NCBI RefSeq assembly: GCF_004752005.1
Contig: NZ_CP038493.1
Coordinates: forward strand, 3,806,302 to 3,870,301
Length of the DNA: 64,000 nucleotides
Reading direction: 5' to 3'
DNA from: Thalassotalea sp. HSM 43
GTDB taxonomy: Bacteria > Pseudomonadota > Gammaproteobacteria > Enterobacterales > Alteromonadaceae
The notes beneath the pieces were generated by a model, which had not been told where the DNA came from, made no database searches, and worked only from the letters and a program-made list of their open reading frames with translations. The position numbers and the translations under genes were made by a program. Numbering within the stretch: position 1 is the first letter of the stretch; each line of letters begins with the position of its first letter. This document shows, piece after piece, positions 18,575 through 26,636 of the stretch.

Positions 18575-18666
18575 TTGTATGGCTGCTTAGTGCCAAAATT
18601 AGCCCTTGGGTCAAGACTCAAATATTAAAGGATTTTTGATTAAAGCAGACGTTGGGGTCTATCTAT

Positions 18667-19056
18667 TTAACTATCCAATGATTTAATAATACCGCAGGCT
18701 TCTATAATACTTCCAGAAGCACAAGAGCTTGCCATATTTTGCAGATCTTTTTTGAGAGCCTTTAACTCTCGCATTCGTTGGTTTACTAATTCTAGTTGTT
18801 GATCAATCAACGCATTTACACTTGCGCAACTCTCTTCAGGTCTATTTTTTAATTCAATTAGGCGCTTAATATCTGACAGTGCTATGTCTAAGCTACGACA
18901 GTGTTTTACGAACTCTAGTTCTTTTAAGGAATTGTTATCATATACCCTGAAATTCCCTTCAGAGCGCCCAGGAGAAGAGAGTAAGCCTTCTTTTTCGTAG
19001 TACCTAATTGTTTGTACTGAACATCCCGATGTTTTCGATAACTCGCCTATTTTCAT
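18667..19056 (-). CDS. MerR-family metal-responsive regulator (PbrR/CadR-like)
   Basis: A 129-residue MerR regulator from the ATG at 19056 (MKIGELSKTSGCSVQTIRYYEKEGLL, the winged helix-turn-helix opening). The metal-binding residues are Cys77, Cys112 and Cys121. The spacing of 35 and 9 residues resembles Pb(II)/Cd(II) sensors of the PbrR/CadR group. It is divergent from the CDF gene over a palindrome inside a 19-bp promoter spacer, the arrangement through which MerR proteins activate transcription by untwisting the promoter. The likely inducers are Cd, Pb or Zn; the choice among them is not certain. Confidence 0.88.
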   Translation of the reverse strand: MKIGELSKTSGCSVQTIRYYEKEGLLSSPGRSEGNFRVYDNNSLKELEFVKHCRSLDIALSDIKRLIELKNRPEESCASVNALIDQQLELVNQRMRELKALKKDLQNMASSCASGSIIEACGIIKSLDS

Positions 19057-19073
19057 AAAAGCACTCCACAAAC

Positions 19074-19104
19074 TTGACCCTATAGTTACTATAGGGTTTA
19101 TAGT
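19074..19104 (+). promoter_or_regulatory. MerR-type promoter/operator with 19-bp spacer
   Basis: The -35 TTGACC (19074-19079) and -10 TATAGT (19099-19104) are 19 bp apart. The perfect dyad ACCCTATAG-TTA-CTATAGGGT (19077-19097) lies in between. Overlong spacers with a central dyad are diagnostic of MerR-activated promoters, and ACCCTATAG half-sites are typical of PbrR/CadR operators. It drives the cation exporter operon to the right. Confidence 0.88.
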
Positions 19105-19134
19105 TATGTCATACAAGTTATTTGGAGTTTAAAA

Positions 19135-19794
19135 ATGAGTGGATGTGGCTGTGAAGTAGAGTTAAAAGATAACCAACAAAAAACGGTTCTCTATTGGTTA
19201 TTGGCGATCAATGCAATAATGTTTGTATTTGAAATTGGTTTTGGTTGGATATCCGAGTCAACGGCATTGATCGCTGACTCGTTAGATATGTTAGCGGATG
19301 CTATTGTGTACGCGATAGCCCTTTACGCAGTTGGAAAATCAATTAAACACAAAGCAAACGCAGCCTTAGTAAGTGGTTATTGTCAACTCGCATTAGGTGT
19401 TCTAATTCTCCTAGATATCGGTAGAAGACTCTACGGTGAGAGTGAGCCACACTCTTGGTTTATGATTAGCATAGGAATGGTTGCTTTAGTCGCTAACGTT
19501 ATATGTCTTATTCTTATTCGCAAGCACAACAATGACGACGTGCACATGCGAGCAAGCTGGATTTTCTCTGCAAATGACGTAATTGCGAACCTCGGCGTTA
19601 TCATCGCAGGTGTATTAGTTATGACGCTTGAGCAACGATGGCCTGATATCGTTATTGGTAGCATAATTTCTGTTTTAATTCTTCGTGGCGCTTACCTAAT
19701 ATTGACTGATGCGAAACAGGAATTAAGAACAATTCAAAAACCTGACGAAATACTTAGCGAAGATAAGCAATCAACTTCCTGTTGTTCTAAATAA
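19135..19794 (+). CDS. CDF-family cation efflux protein (first of two)
   Basis: A 219-residue inner-membrane exporter of the cation diffusion facilitator fold. Predicted helices follow a Cys-containing N-terminus (MSGCGCEVE). ALIADSLDMLADAIVYAIAL carries the transport-site Asp residues of TM2, and SANDVIANLGVI supplies those of TM5. The cytoplasmic C-terminal domain is almost absent; the protein ends in STSCCSK, perhaps a metal-capturing tail. It is the first gene after the MerR-controlled promoter, so Cd, Pb or Zn export from the cytoplasm to the periplasm is likely. Confidence 0.85.
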   Translation: MSGCGCEVELKDNQQKTVLYWLLAINAIMFVFEIGFGWISESTALIADSLDMLADAIVYAIALYAVGKSIKHKANAALVSGYCQLALGVLILLDIGRRLYGESEPHSWFMISIGMVALVANVICLILIRKHNNDDVHMRASWIFSANDVIANLGVIIAGVLVMTLEQRWPDIVIGSIISVLILRGAYLILTDAKQELRTIQKPDEILSEDKQSTSCCSK

Positions 19795-19804
19795 GGAGGT
19801 TAGT

Positions 19805-20521
19805 TTGAGTGAACAATATTTACAAAGTACAGCCATAGTCAATTTTGAACATAAGGCCATTCAAGCTCTCGTTTCAAAGCGTCAGTGGCTAAAGCTCGAT
19901 GAGTACAATAAAATTGGTGCCGCTTATCAGTTTGTCAAAGATGAAATTTTGTTTGGCTATAATGAAAGCGATGATATCCCCGCTAGTGATGTGTTGAAAG
20001 ACGGTTACGGCCAATGCAACACTAAAGGTAACTTGCTAATGGCATTATTACGAGGTTTAGGTATCAAATGTCGTTTCCATGGCTTTACAATTGAGCAGCA
20101 ATTACAAAAAGGCGCGATTCCAACTTATGTATTTTGGCTAGCACCTAAATACATCATTCATAGTTGGGTCGAAGTTTATTTCGAAGGACGTTGGATAAAC
20201 TTAGAGGGCTTTATATTGGATGAGCAATACTTGACCGCAATACAGCAGAAATTTAACCAAGAAAAAGAAGGTTTCTGTGGTTTTGGAGTAGCAACAAAGT
20301 GCTTTTCATCACCAGGTACAAGTTGGCGTGGAGAGGATACGTACATTCAAAAGGAAGGCATCCATGACGACTTCGGGCTTTATGATTCCCCAGATAAATT
20401 CTATCTTGAAAAAGGCACAAATTTATCGGGAGTGAAACGATGGCTCTATCAACGTATTATTCGACACTTAATCAACAGGAATGTTGCCATGTTAAGAAAT
20501 AAAAGAGTAACGGAAGCATAA
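19805..20521 (+). CDS. Transglutaminase-like (papain-fold) protein in the metal operon
   Basis: A 238-residue protein without a signal peptide. The transglutaminase-like core is visible: GYGQCNTKGNLLMALLRGLGI with candidate nucleophile Cys71, then IIHSWVEVYFEGRWINLEG with His119. The usual Asp after the Trp is replaced by Asn/Glu (NLEG), so the triad may be altered. The start is TTG with a strong AAGGAGG overlapping the preceding stop codon; its own stop is 1 nt from the next ATG. It is thus embedded between two CDF exporter genes and probably co-expressed. Function in metal handling is unknown; protease, amidase or binding roles are possible. Confidence 0.65.
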   Translation: MSEQYLQSTAIVNFEHKAIQALVSKRQWLKLDEYNKIGAAYQFVKDEILFGYNESDDIPASDVLKDGYGQCNTKGNLLMALLRGLGIKCRFHGFTIEQQLQKGAIPTYVFWLAPKYIIHSWVEVYFEGRWINLEGFILDEQYLTAIQQKFNQEKEGFCGFGVATKCFSSPGTSWRGEDTYIQKEGIHDDFGLYDSPDKFYLEKGTNLSGVKRWLYQRIIRHLINRNVAMLRNKRVTEA

Positions 20522-20522
20522 C

Positions 20523-21422
20523 ATGCACAACCACAATCACAGTCACAGTCATGAGCATGCAAAAGACGACCGAATTGGTTGGGCTTTTTTCCTGAATGTT
20601 TCATTTACAATCATTGAATTTATTGGTGGTTTTTTAACTAACAGTACGGCCATTATGGCTGATGCAGTGCACGACCTTGGTGACAGCATCTCTATAGGAT
20701 TTGCATGGATACTAAGTCGTTTTTCTGATAAAAAAGCGTCCGATAATTTCAGTTATGGCTACCGCCGCTTATCTCTGTTTGGCGCATTCGTTAATAGTAT
20801 TGTGTTGGTTGCGGGCTCAATTTGGATTTTATTTGAGGCCATCCCAAGATTATCTAATCCAGTGATGCCTATGGCTGAAGGTATGCTAGGGCTTGCGTTA
20901 CTTGGCGTTGCTGTTAATGGGTATGCGGTAGTTAAACTTAAAGCTGGAAAGACACTAAATGAAAAGGTGCTTACATGGCACCTACTTGAAGATGTACTCG
21001 GTTGGGTTGCCGTACTTATTGTTTCTGTTGTATTACTTTTTGTTGAACTGCCTATATTGGACCCGTTACTGTCTATATGGTTTACACTTTTCATACTGTT
21101 CAATGTGATCAAAAACCTTAAATCAACGATTGTGCTGTTTCTCCAAGCATCGCCAGATCAAGAGCAACAAAAAAGTATTGAAAAAGTATTGATGAGGCTT
21201 CCAAATATCCAAGGGGTTCATCATTTGCATTTTTGGTCATTGGATGGAGAGAGTCACGTATTAACAGCGCATTTAGAGTTAGTGCAGGCCAGCGACGTAG
21301 ACGATTTAATCGTATTGAAACGAAAAGTGGCTGAAGCTCTTTCTATATACAACTTATCTCATACGACAATTGAGTTTGAGTTTCCTACAGAAGCCTGTCG
21401 TGACGAGCGTAATCATGACTAG
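20523..21422 (+). CDS. CzcD-like CDF cation efflux protein (second of two)
   Basis: A 299-residue CDF transporter with a His-rich N-terminus (MHNHNHSHSHEH), six predicted membrane helices and a C-terminal cytoplasmic domain. Transport-site residues appear in AIMADAVHDLGDS (HxxxD-type TM2) and in LLEDVLGWVAVL (TM5). FSYGYRRLSLFGAFVN is a family hallmark. These proteins exchange Zn, Co or Cd for protons. The gene is separated from the transglutaminase-like gene by 1 nt. Confidence 0.9.
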   Translation: MHNHNHSHSHEHAKDDRIGWAFFLNVSFTIIEFIGGFLTNSTAIMADAVHDLGDSISIGFAWILSRFSDKKASDNFSYGYRRLSLFGAFVNSIVLVAGSIWILFEAIPRLSNPVMPMAEGMLGLALLGVAVNGYAVVKLKAGKTLNEKVLTWHLLEDVLGWVAVLIVSVVLLFVELPILDPLLSIWFTLFILFNVIKNLKSTIVLFLQASPDQEQQKSIEKVLMRLPNIQGVHHLHFWSLDGESHVLTAHLELVQASDVDDLIVLKRKVAEALSIYNLSHTTIEFEFPTEACRDERNHD

Positions 21423-21477
21423 ATCACATAAGCCCATTTTGTTAAACTCGCTATTCTTGTTCTTGTAGGTTGTTACT

Positions 21478-21828
21478 TTGAATTTCACTGTTGCTTTAAA
21501 GATACTCTTAGTTGTTTCGATTGTTTTACAATCGTTTACTACAGTTGTGTCTGCAACTTCTCAATCCCACCAAGTAGATGTCGAACACCTTCAGACTCAG
21601 CATGATCATCAAGACGACCTAAATACCTTTAATGACAATACGCGTGATGAGCACCATGATGTAAATGATTGCCATCACTGCGGTCATTGCAGTGGCACTC
21701 ATATGTCTTGGATATTAGTTAACAATTTAATCAGCGATATCAAGCTGTACAACTTTAATCAACCTCCTTATCAGTTTAGCCAAACTGACGAGATTTTAAG
21801 CATAATACTTCGCCCACCCATCTCTTAA
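21478..21828 (+). CDS. Small His-rich periplasmic protein (CzcI-like)
   Basis: A 116-residue protein with an N-terminal hydrophobic signal (about 1-27), followed by a His/Asp-rich region (QHDHQDDL, DEHHDVNDCHHCGHC) that should bind divalent metals. The start is TTG with only a weak TAGG upstream. Small exported proteins in this position before czcBA are often called CzcI; similarity here is mainly in position and composition. A periplasmic metal buffer or modulator of the pump is inferred. Confidence 0.55.
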   Translation: MNFTVALKILLVVSIVLQSFTTVVSATSQSHQVDVEHLQTQHDHQDDLNTFNDNTRDEHHDVNDCHHCGHCSGTHMSWILVNNLISDIKLYNFNQPPYQFSQTDEILSIILRPPIS

Positions 21829-21909
21829 TTTATTTGATTTGTAAAATCTAGCTATCCCTAATGCGGATAAATAGATTGCCGTTATTAATTAATAATTTAA
21901 GAGTTTCAA

Positions 21910-23199
21910 ATGTATACATATTTAAAAAATGCAGGTTTAGCCCTGTCTCTGAGCTTCGCTGCTTTTTATTCAAACGCATCGAATGGCACGGACAAAATCA
22001 TTTCATCGACCGACCACCAAATAAATAGAGAGCACGAAGAACATAGAGAGCACGAAGAACATAGTGAGCACGAAGAACATAGTGAGCACGAAGAACATAG
22101 TGAGCACGAAGAACATAGTGAGCACGAAGAACATAGTGAGCACGACCAAGTTGATGATCATGAAGTGCAGGAAGAGCAAGCGGAGCACGAGGAAGGTATA
22201 ACACTTAGCCCTAAGAAGATGTCACTTGCCAACATAAAGGTAGAAAGCTTAGAAGCCAAGGTTCACTACAGAACCGTATATGCGCCAGGAGAAATAAAGG
22301 CTAACGGTTATAGCAGTTATGTCGTTTCTCCTCGCACAGAATCAGTGATCATTAACCGACACGCAACCCTTGGGGAACATGTAGAAAAAGGTCAAAAATT
22401 AGTCACCCTTTTCAGTGAAGCTATGGCTCAAGCTCAAGCTGATTACTTGATTGCCGCAACAGAGTGGCTGCGCGTAAAAAAACTCGGCAATAAAACTGTC
22501 AGTGAAAGTGTCATGCTTAGATCTGAAACTACATACAACGCCGCGTATGGAAAGCTTATCGCGTTAGGATTAACAGAGGAATCTATAAAGAGCATTTCCA
22601 ATCAAGACATCAAAGCGTTTGGGCAGTATACATTAATCGCCGAGATAGCGGGTGTGGTGCTCCTAGATAGCTTTGTTCAAGGACAACGTGTTGACGCTGG
22701 AGATACCGTGATGTTATTGGCAGATGAGAAGCAATTATGGGTTGAAGCTAAAATATCACCCAACAAAGAACTTAATCTATCAATTAACTCTCCAGCAGTC
22801 GTAATGCTTGAAGAGGAAAAATACAACGCCAAGGTTATCCAAGAAGCTCATACGATAGATTCAAAAACTCGTACCCGTATTATCAGGCTCGCTGTAGAAA
22901 ATACGGACGACAAACTCCATTCAGGTATGTTTGTGAAAGTTCACTTTCTATTTGCAACCGAGCAGAAAGTATTGGCTGTACCAGAAGATGCATTAATTCG
23001 TAGTGCTGATGGGGATTGGACGGTATTTGTTGAAGATCACCCTGGGGAGTTTACAGCCGCTGAAGTAGAATTAGGCCGTTCTTTGGGTGACTTTCGAGAA
23101 ATTAAAGGTATAGAAACGGGTACACGCATTGTTACTAAAGGCGCATTTTTCGTAGCTTCTGAAATTGCAAAAGGCGGATTTGATCCGCATAACCATTAA
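21910..23199 (+). CDS. RND efflux periplasmic adaptor (CzcB-like) with His-rich repeat
   Basis: A 429-residue membrane fusion protein with an N-terminal signal peptide, then a His/Glu repeat (residues 40-79: two REHEEH units, four SEHEEH units and a partial copy). The adaptor core follows: YAPGEIKANGYSSYVVSPRTESVI with lipoyl and hairpin parts, then beta-barrel and membrane-proximal domains ending near VTKGAFFVASEIAKGG. It should link the CzcA-like pump (start 11 nt downstream) to an outer-membrane channel. The His-rich arm probably captures Zn, Cd or Co. The reverse strand of the repeat yields spurious ORFs that I left out. Confidence 0.88.
   Translation: MYTYLKNAGLALSLSFAAFYSNASNGTDKIISSTDHQINREHEEHREHEEHSEHEEHSEHEEHSEHEEHSEHEEHSEHDQVDDHEVQEEQAEHEEGITLSPKKMSLANIKVESLEAKVHYRTVYAPGEIKANGYSSYVVSPRTESVIINRHATLGEHVEKGQKLVTLFSEAMAQAQADYLIAATEWLRVKKLGNKTVSESVMLRSETTYNAAYGKLIALGLTEESIKSISNQDIKAFGQYTLIAEIAGVVLLDSFVQGQRVDAGDTVMLLADEKQLWVEAKISPNKELNLSINSPAVVMLEEEKYNAKVIQEAHTIDSKTRTRIIRLAVENTDDKLHSGMFVKVHFLFATEQKVLAVPEDALIRSADGDWTVFVEDHPGEFTAAEVELGRSLGDFREIKGIETGTRIVTKGAFFVASEIAKGGFDPHNH
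22027..22146 (+). repeat. 18-bp tandem repeat encoding EHEEH units
   Basis: Six full copies of an 18-bp unit (gagcacgaagaacat plus agt or aga) and a partial seventh. Copies 3-6 are identical, so the array is recent and likely variable by slippage, always in frame because the unit is a multiple of three. Confidence 0.9.
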
Positions 23200-23210
23200 A
23201 GGAGCTAACT

Positions 23211-26200
23211 ATGTTTAATAGAATAATTGATTGGTCGGTTAATAATCGATTGCTGATATTAATTGCGTTATTTGCCACTATCGTTAGCGCTATAATGGTG
23301 ATACCGAAATTAAATTTAGATGCATTTCCTGATGTAACCAATGTTCAAGTAGCAGTGAATACCGAAGCACCTGGGCTTGCAGCGGTAGAGGTTGAGCAGC
23401 TTATTACTTACCCAATAGAAGCTGTAATGTATGCTATGCCTGATGTTGAGCAAGTGCGTTCAATTTCAAAAACAGGCTTGTCAGGGGTCACGGTAGTCTT
23501 TAAAGAAGGTACTGATATTTATTTTGCGAGGCAACTCGTTTTTGAACGTCTTCAGGAAGCAAAAGAGTTAATACCTCAAGGCGTAGGTACTCCTGAAATG
23601 GGGCCGAATACATCTGGCTTGGGGCAGGTTTTTCAATATTTACTTATTTCAGATGATGATACTGAATATGATTCAATGGCGCTAAGGAGCTTAAACGATT
23701 GGATTGTTAAATTACTGATCATGCCCGTTGATGGCGTTACTGATGTTTTATCGTTTGGAGGCCATGTAAGGCAATACCAAGTTAATGTCGACCCATCCAA
23801 ACTTTTGGCATATGACCTAACGCAAGAAGACATCGTTAATGCCCTCGATAGTAATAATGCCAATGTTGGTGGTTGGTATATGAATCGAGGTCAAGAGCAG
23901 CTCGTTATTAGAGGTACTGGCTGGTTTGAAAGTGGCGAAGCTGGCATTGCTAATATCAAACAAGTACCAGTAAAAACAGTTGGCGGTGCCGTAGTAACGG
24001 TATCTGATATTGCCAAGGTAAATATGGGCAGTGATATTCGTCAAGGCGCAGTCACTATGACCCAGAAAACAGCCGACGGAAAGACCAAACAACTCGGTGA
24101 AGTAGTCTCTGGTATCGTGTTAAAACGTATGGGCTCGAATACCAAAGCGACCATTGACGGCATCAATGCACGAATTCCATTGATCAACCAAGCTTTACCT
24201 AAAGGTGTCCGTTTCGAACCTTTTTATGATCAGGCTGACTTAATCGACAAAGCGGTAAATACGGTTGTTGATGCATTAACACTAGCATTTATTTTTATTT
24301 GTATTGTACTTGCTCTGTTCTTAATGAATTTACGTGCAACATTTCTAGTTTTGATCTCAATTCCAATTTCTATCGCTATTGCTTTGATGATCATGGCTTG
24401 GTTGGGAATTTCTGCCAACCTTATGTCACTAGGAGGAATAGCTGTAGCCATAGGTATGCTTGTAGATGGTTCAGTAGTTATGGTTGAAAATATGTTCAAG
24501 CACTTAAATCAACCTGATCCTACGCATTCAAAAAATGTTAAAAATCAACTGCAAAATGTATCTGCCGATCCTCATGCCGCAGAATTGGATGATCATGGTA
24601 TTAGGTTACGGCTTAAACAAGCGGGTAAAGAAGTTGCTCGTCCAGTCTTCTTTGCAGCCTCGATTATTCTGGTTGTATTCATGCCGCTGTTTAGCTTTGA
24701 AGGGGTAGAAGCTAAACTGTTTCAACCAATGGCTGTAAGTATTATTTTAGCTGTAGTATCAGCAATCATTGTTGCGTTGTTTATCGTACCAGCGTTAGCA
24801 ACATATATGTTCAAGTCTGGTGTTAAAGAAAGAGAGAGTTTTGTTCTAAAACCTTTAGATCTTCTCTATAAAAAAACGCTCAAATTTGCATTAGTGCGTA
24901 CTAAGTTGATTATTACAACATCGTTACTGTTGGTTGCGTCAGCCGTTGCTATTGTTCCATATATTGGCACGGAGTTCGTTCCCGAGTTAGAGGAAGGGAC
25001 AATTAATTTAAGGGTTACACTGGCACCGTCTTCTAGCTTAGATACAGCTTTAACAGTTGGACCAATTTTAGAAGAAAAGTTAATGGCATTTCCCGAAGTA
25101 ACTTACGCGTTAAGCCGAATTGGTCGCGCTGAAATCGGTGGTGATCCAGAGCCAGTAAATAACATTGAGATATATATTGGCTTGAAACCTGTATCTGAAT
25201 GGACAAGCGCCTCTGATCGATATGAACTACAAGATAAGATGGAAAGATCATTGGAAGAGTTTCCTGGCCTGTTGCTTAACTTTTCACAGCCTATAGCGAC
25301 TCGCGTTGATGAGCTTTTATCTGGTGTAAAGGCTCAATTGGCAATAAAACTGTTTGGTCCTGAACTCGATGTACTTGCGGCTAAAGGGCAAGAAATTGAA
25401 AACGCGATAAAAGGTGTCGATGGTGCTAGAGATGTCGCCCTTGAACAAATTGCTGGGGAAGCACAATTGGTCGTAAAACCAGATAGACAAGAATTATCAC
25501 GTTTTGGGCTTTCAGTGGGGGACATAATGGCCATTGTACGTGATGGTATCGGTGGTGTTAGTGCTGGGCAAATAATCAATGGCAATGAACGATATGATAT
25601 TTATGTGCGCATTGAAGAACAATATCGACGCAATAAAGAAGCGATTGCAGATATTCGTATTCAGTCACCAACAGGTGCTTGGGTTCGTTTAGGCGATGTT
25701 GCATCAGTTTCGTATGAATCTGGCCCACCACAAGTTAGACGAGACGATGTACAAAGGCGGGTGGTAATTCAAGCTAATGTCCAAAACCGTGATATGGGTA
25801 GTGTGGTGGCTGATATTAGAGAAGTCATAGCTGATAAAGTTGACTTACCGTCGGGGTACTCTATTGCAATTGGTGGACAGTTTGAAAGCCAACAACGTGC
25901 TCAAAATAAATTAGCTATTATTGTACCTTTATCATTAGCTTTAATAGCTCTGCTACTTTATTTTGCTTTTGGCTCTGTAGGTCAAGCAATGCTTATTTTA
26001 GTAAATGTGCCACTTGCCGCAATCGGTGGTGTATTTTCTCTGTACTTGTCAGGGCAATATTTATCTGTACCAAGTTCGGTAGGTTTTATTACTTTATTTG
26101 GTGTAGCTGTTTTAAACGGCGTTGTGATGGTAGAAAGCATCAATCAACGCGTTAGAGATGGTCTAGACGCTTCTAAAGCAATATTTGAAGGTGCAACCTC

Positions 26201-26411
26201 AAGATTGAGACCTGTGCTAATGACTGCCATCACTTCGGCATTAGGGTTAATTCCGATGTTAATGTCAAATGGTGTTGGGGCAGAAATACAGCGACCTCTA
26301 GCGAGTGTTATCGTTGGTGGATTGGTAACAGCAACACTTTTAACATTATTTGTATTGCCTGTACTGTATAAATGGTTCTCTAAGAAAAAAATAGAAGAAC
26401 TATCTAGATAA
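23211..26411 (+). CDS. Heavy-metal RND efflux pump (CzcA/CusA family)
   Basis: A 1066-residue inner-membrane proton-driven pump with 12 predicted helices and two large periplasmic loops. The TM4 motif is AIGMLVDGSVVMVEN (Asp419, Glu426). It lacks the leading acidic DFG of Zn/Co/Cd CzcA and so resembles other heavy-metal RND subgroups. FVPELEEGTINLRV lacks the methionine-rich signature of CusA around the same region, arguing against Cu/Ag. C-terminal TM features (SNGVGAEIQRPLASVIVGG) are intact. The gene follows czcB-like with AAGGAG and 11 nt. Substrate probably divalent; no czcC-type outer-membrane gene is present in the element. Confidence 0.9.
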   Translation: MFNRIIDWSVNNRLLILIALFATIVSAIMVIPKLNLDAFPDVTNVQVAVNTEAPGLAAVEVEQLITYPIEAVMYAMPDVEQVRSISKTGLSGVTVVFKEGTDIYFARQLVFERLQEAKELIPQGVGTPEMGPNTSGLGQVFQYLLISDDDTEYDSMALRSLNDWIVKLLIMPVDGVTDVLSFGGHVRQYQVNVDPSKLLAYDLTQEDIVNALDSNNANVGGWYMNRGQEQLVIRGTGWFESGEAGIANIKQVPVKTVGGAVVTVSDIAKVNMGSDIRQGAVTMTQKTADGKTKQLGEVVSGIVLKRMGSNTKATIDGINARIPLINQALPKGVRFEPFYDQADLIDKAVNTVVDALTLAFIFICIVLALFLMNLRATFLVLISIPISIAIALMIMAWLGISANLMSLGGIAVAIGMLVDGSVVMVENMFKHLNQPDPTHSKNVKNQLQNVSADPHAAELDDHGIRLRLKQAGKEVARPVFFAASIILVVFMPLFSFEGVEAKLFQPMAVSIILAVVSAIIVALFIVPALATYMFKSGVKERESFVLKPLDLLYKKTLKFALVRTKLIITTSLLLVASAVAIVPYIGTEFVPELEEGTINLRVTLAPSSSLDTALTVGPILEEKLMAFPEVTYALSRIGRAEIGGDPEPVNNIEIYIGLKPVSEWTSASDRYELQDKMERSLEEFPGLLLNFSQPIATRVDELLSGVKAQLAIKLFGPELDVLAAKGQEIENAIKGVDGARDVALEQIAGEAQLVVKPDRQELSRFGLSVGDIMAIVRDGIGGVSAGQIINGNERYDIYVRIEEQYRRNKEAIADIRIQSPTGAWVRLGDVASVSYESGPPQVRRDDVQRRVVIQANVQNRDMGSVVADIREVIADKVDLPSGYSIAIGGQFESQQRAQNKLAIIVPLSLALIALLLYFAFGSVGQAMLILVNVPLAAIGGVFSLYLSGQYLSVPSSVGFITLFGVAVLNGVVMVESINQRVRDGLDASKAIFEGATSRLRPVLMTAITSALGLIPMLMSNGVGAEIQRPLASVIVGGLVTATLLTLFVLPVLYKWFSKKKIEELSR

Positions 26412-26433
26412 AATAAATTGAACAAGAGCTTTA

Positions 26434-26470
26434 ACCCCACACTAAACTTGCGTTTGTGTGGGGTTATTGA
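26434..26470. terminator. Terminator after the efflux operon
   Basis: AACCCCACAC pairs perfectly with GTGTGGGGTT around a 13-nt loop, 22 nt after the czcA-like stop. It ends the rightward operon and also faces the leftward transposase gene. Confidence 0.8.
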
Positions 26471-26636
26471 TTTCTTATATACCCTAGAACAAACTCCAAG
26501 ATTAAAGGCAAAAGCAACGACTGCTTTGTAGAAATAATATATTTAAAATTATTTACGCTGAATGTTCGCTAATCGCTCAAAGCGGAAGTTAATCAACCGC
26601 TTACATTACTCCATCCTAATGATTTGTAGGTTATTG

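Noticed and set aside
22003-22204. Minus-strand frames opposite the His-rich repeat
   Set aside because: They are shadows of the 18-bp repeat within the CzcB-like gene and have no independent coding character.
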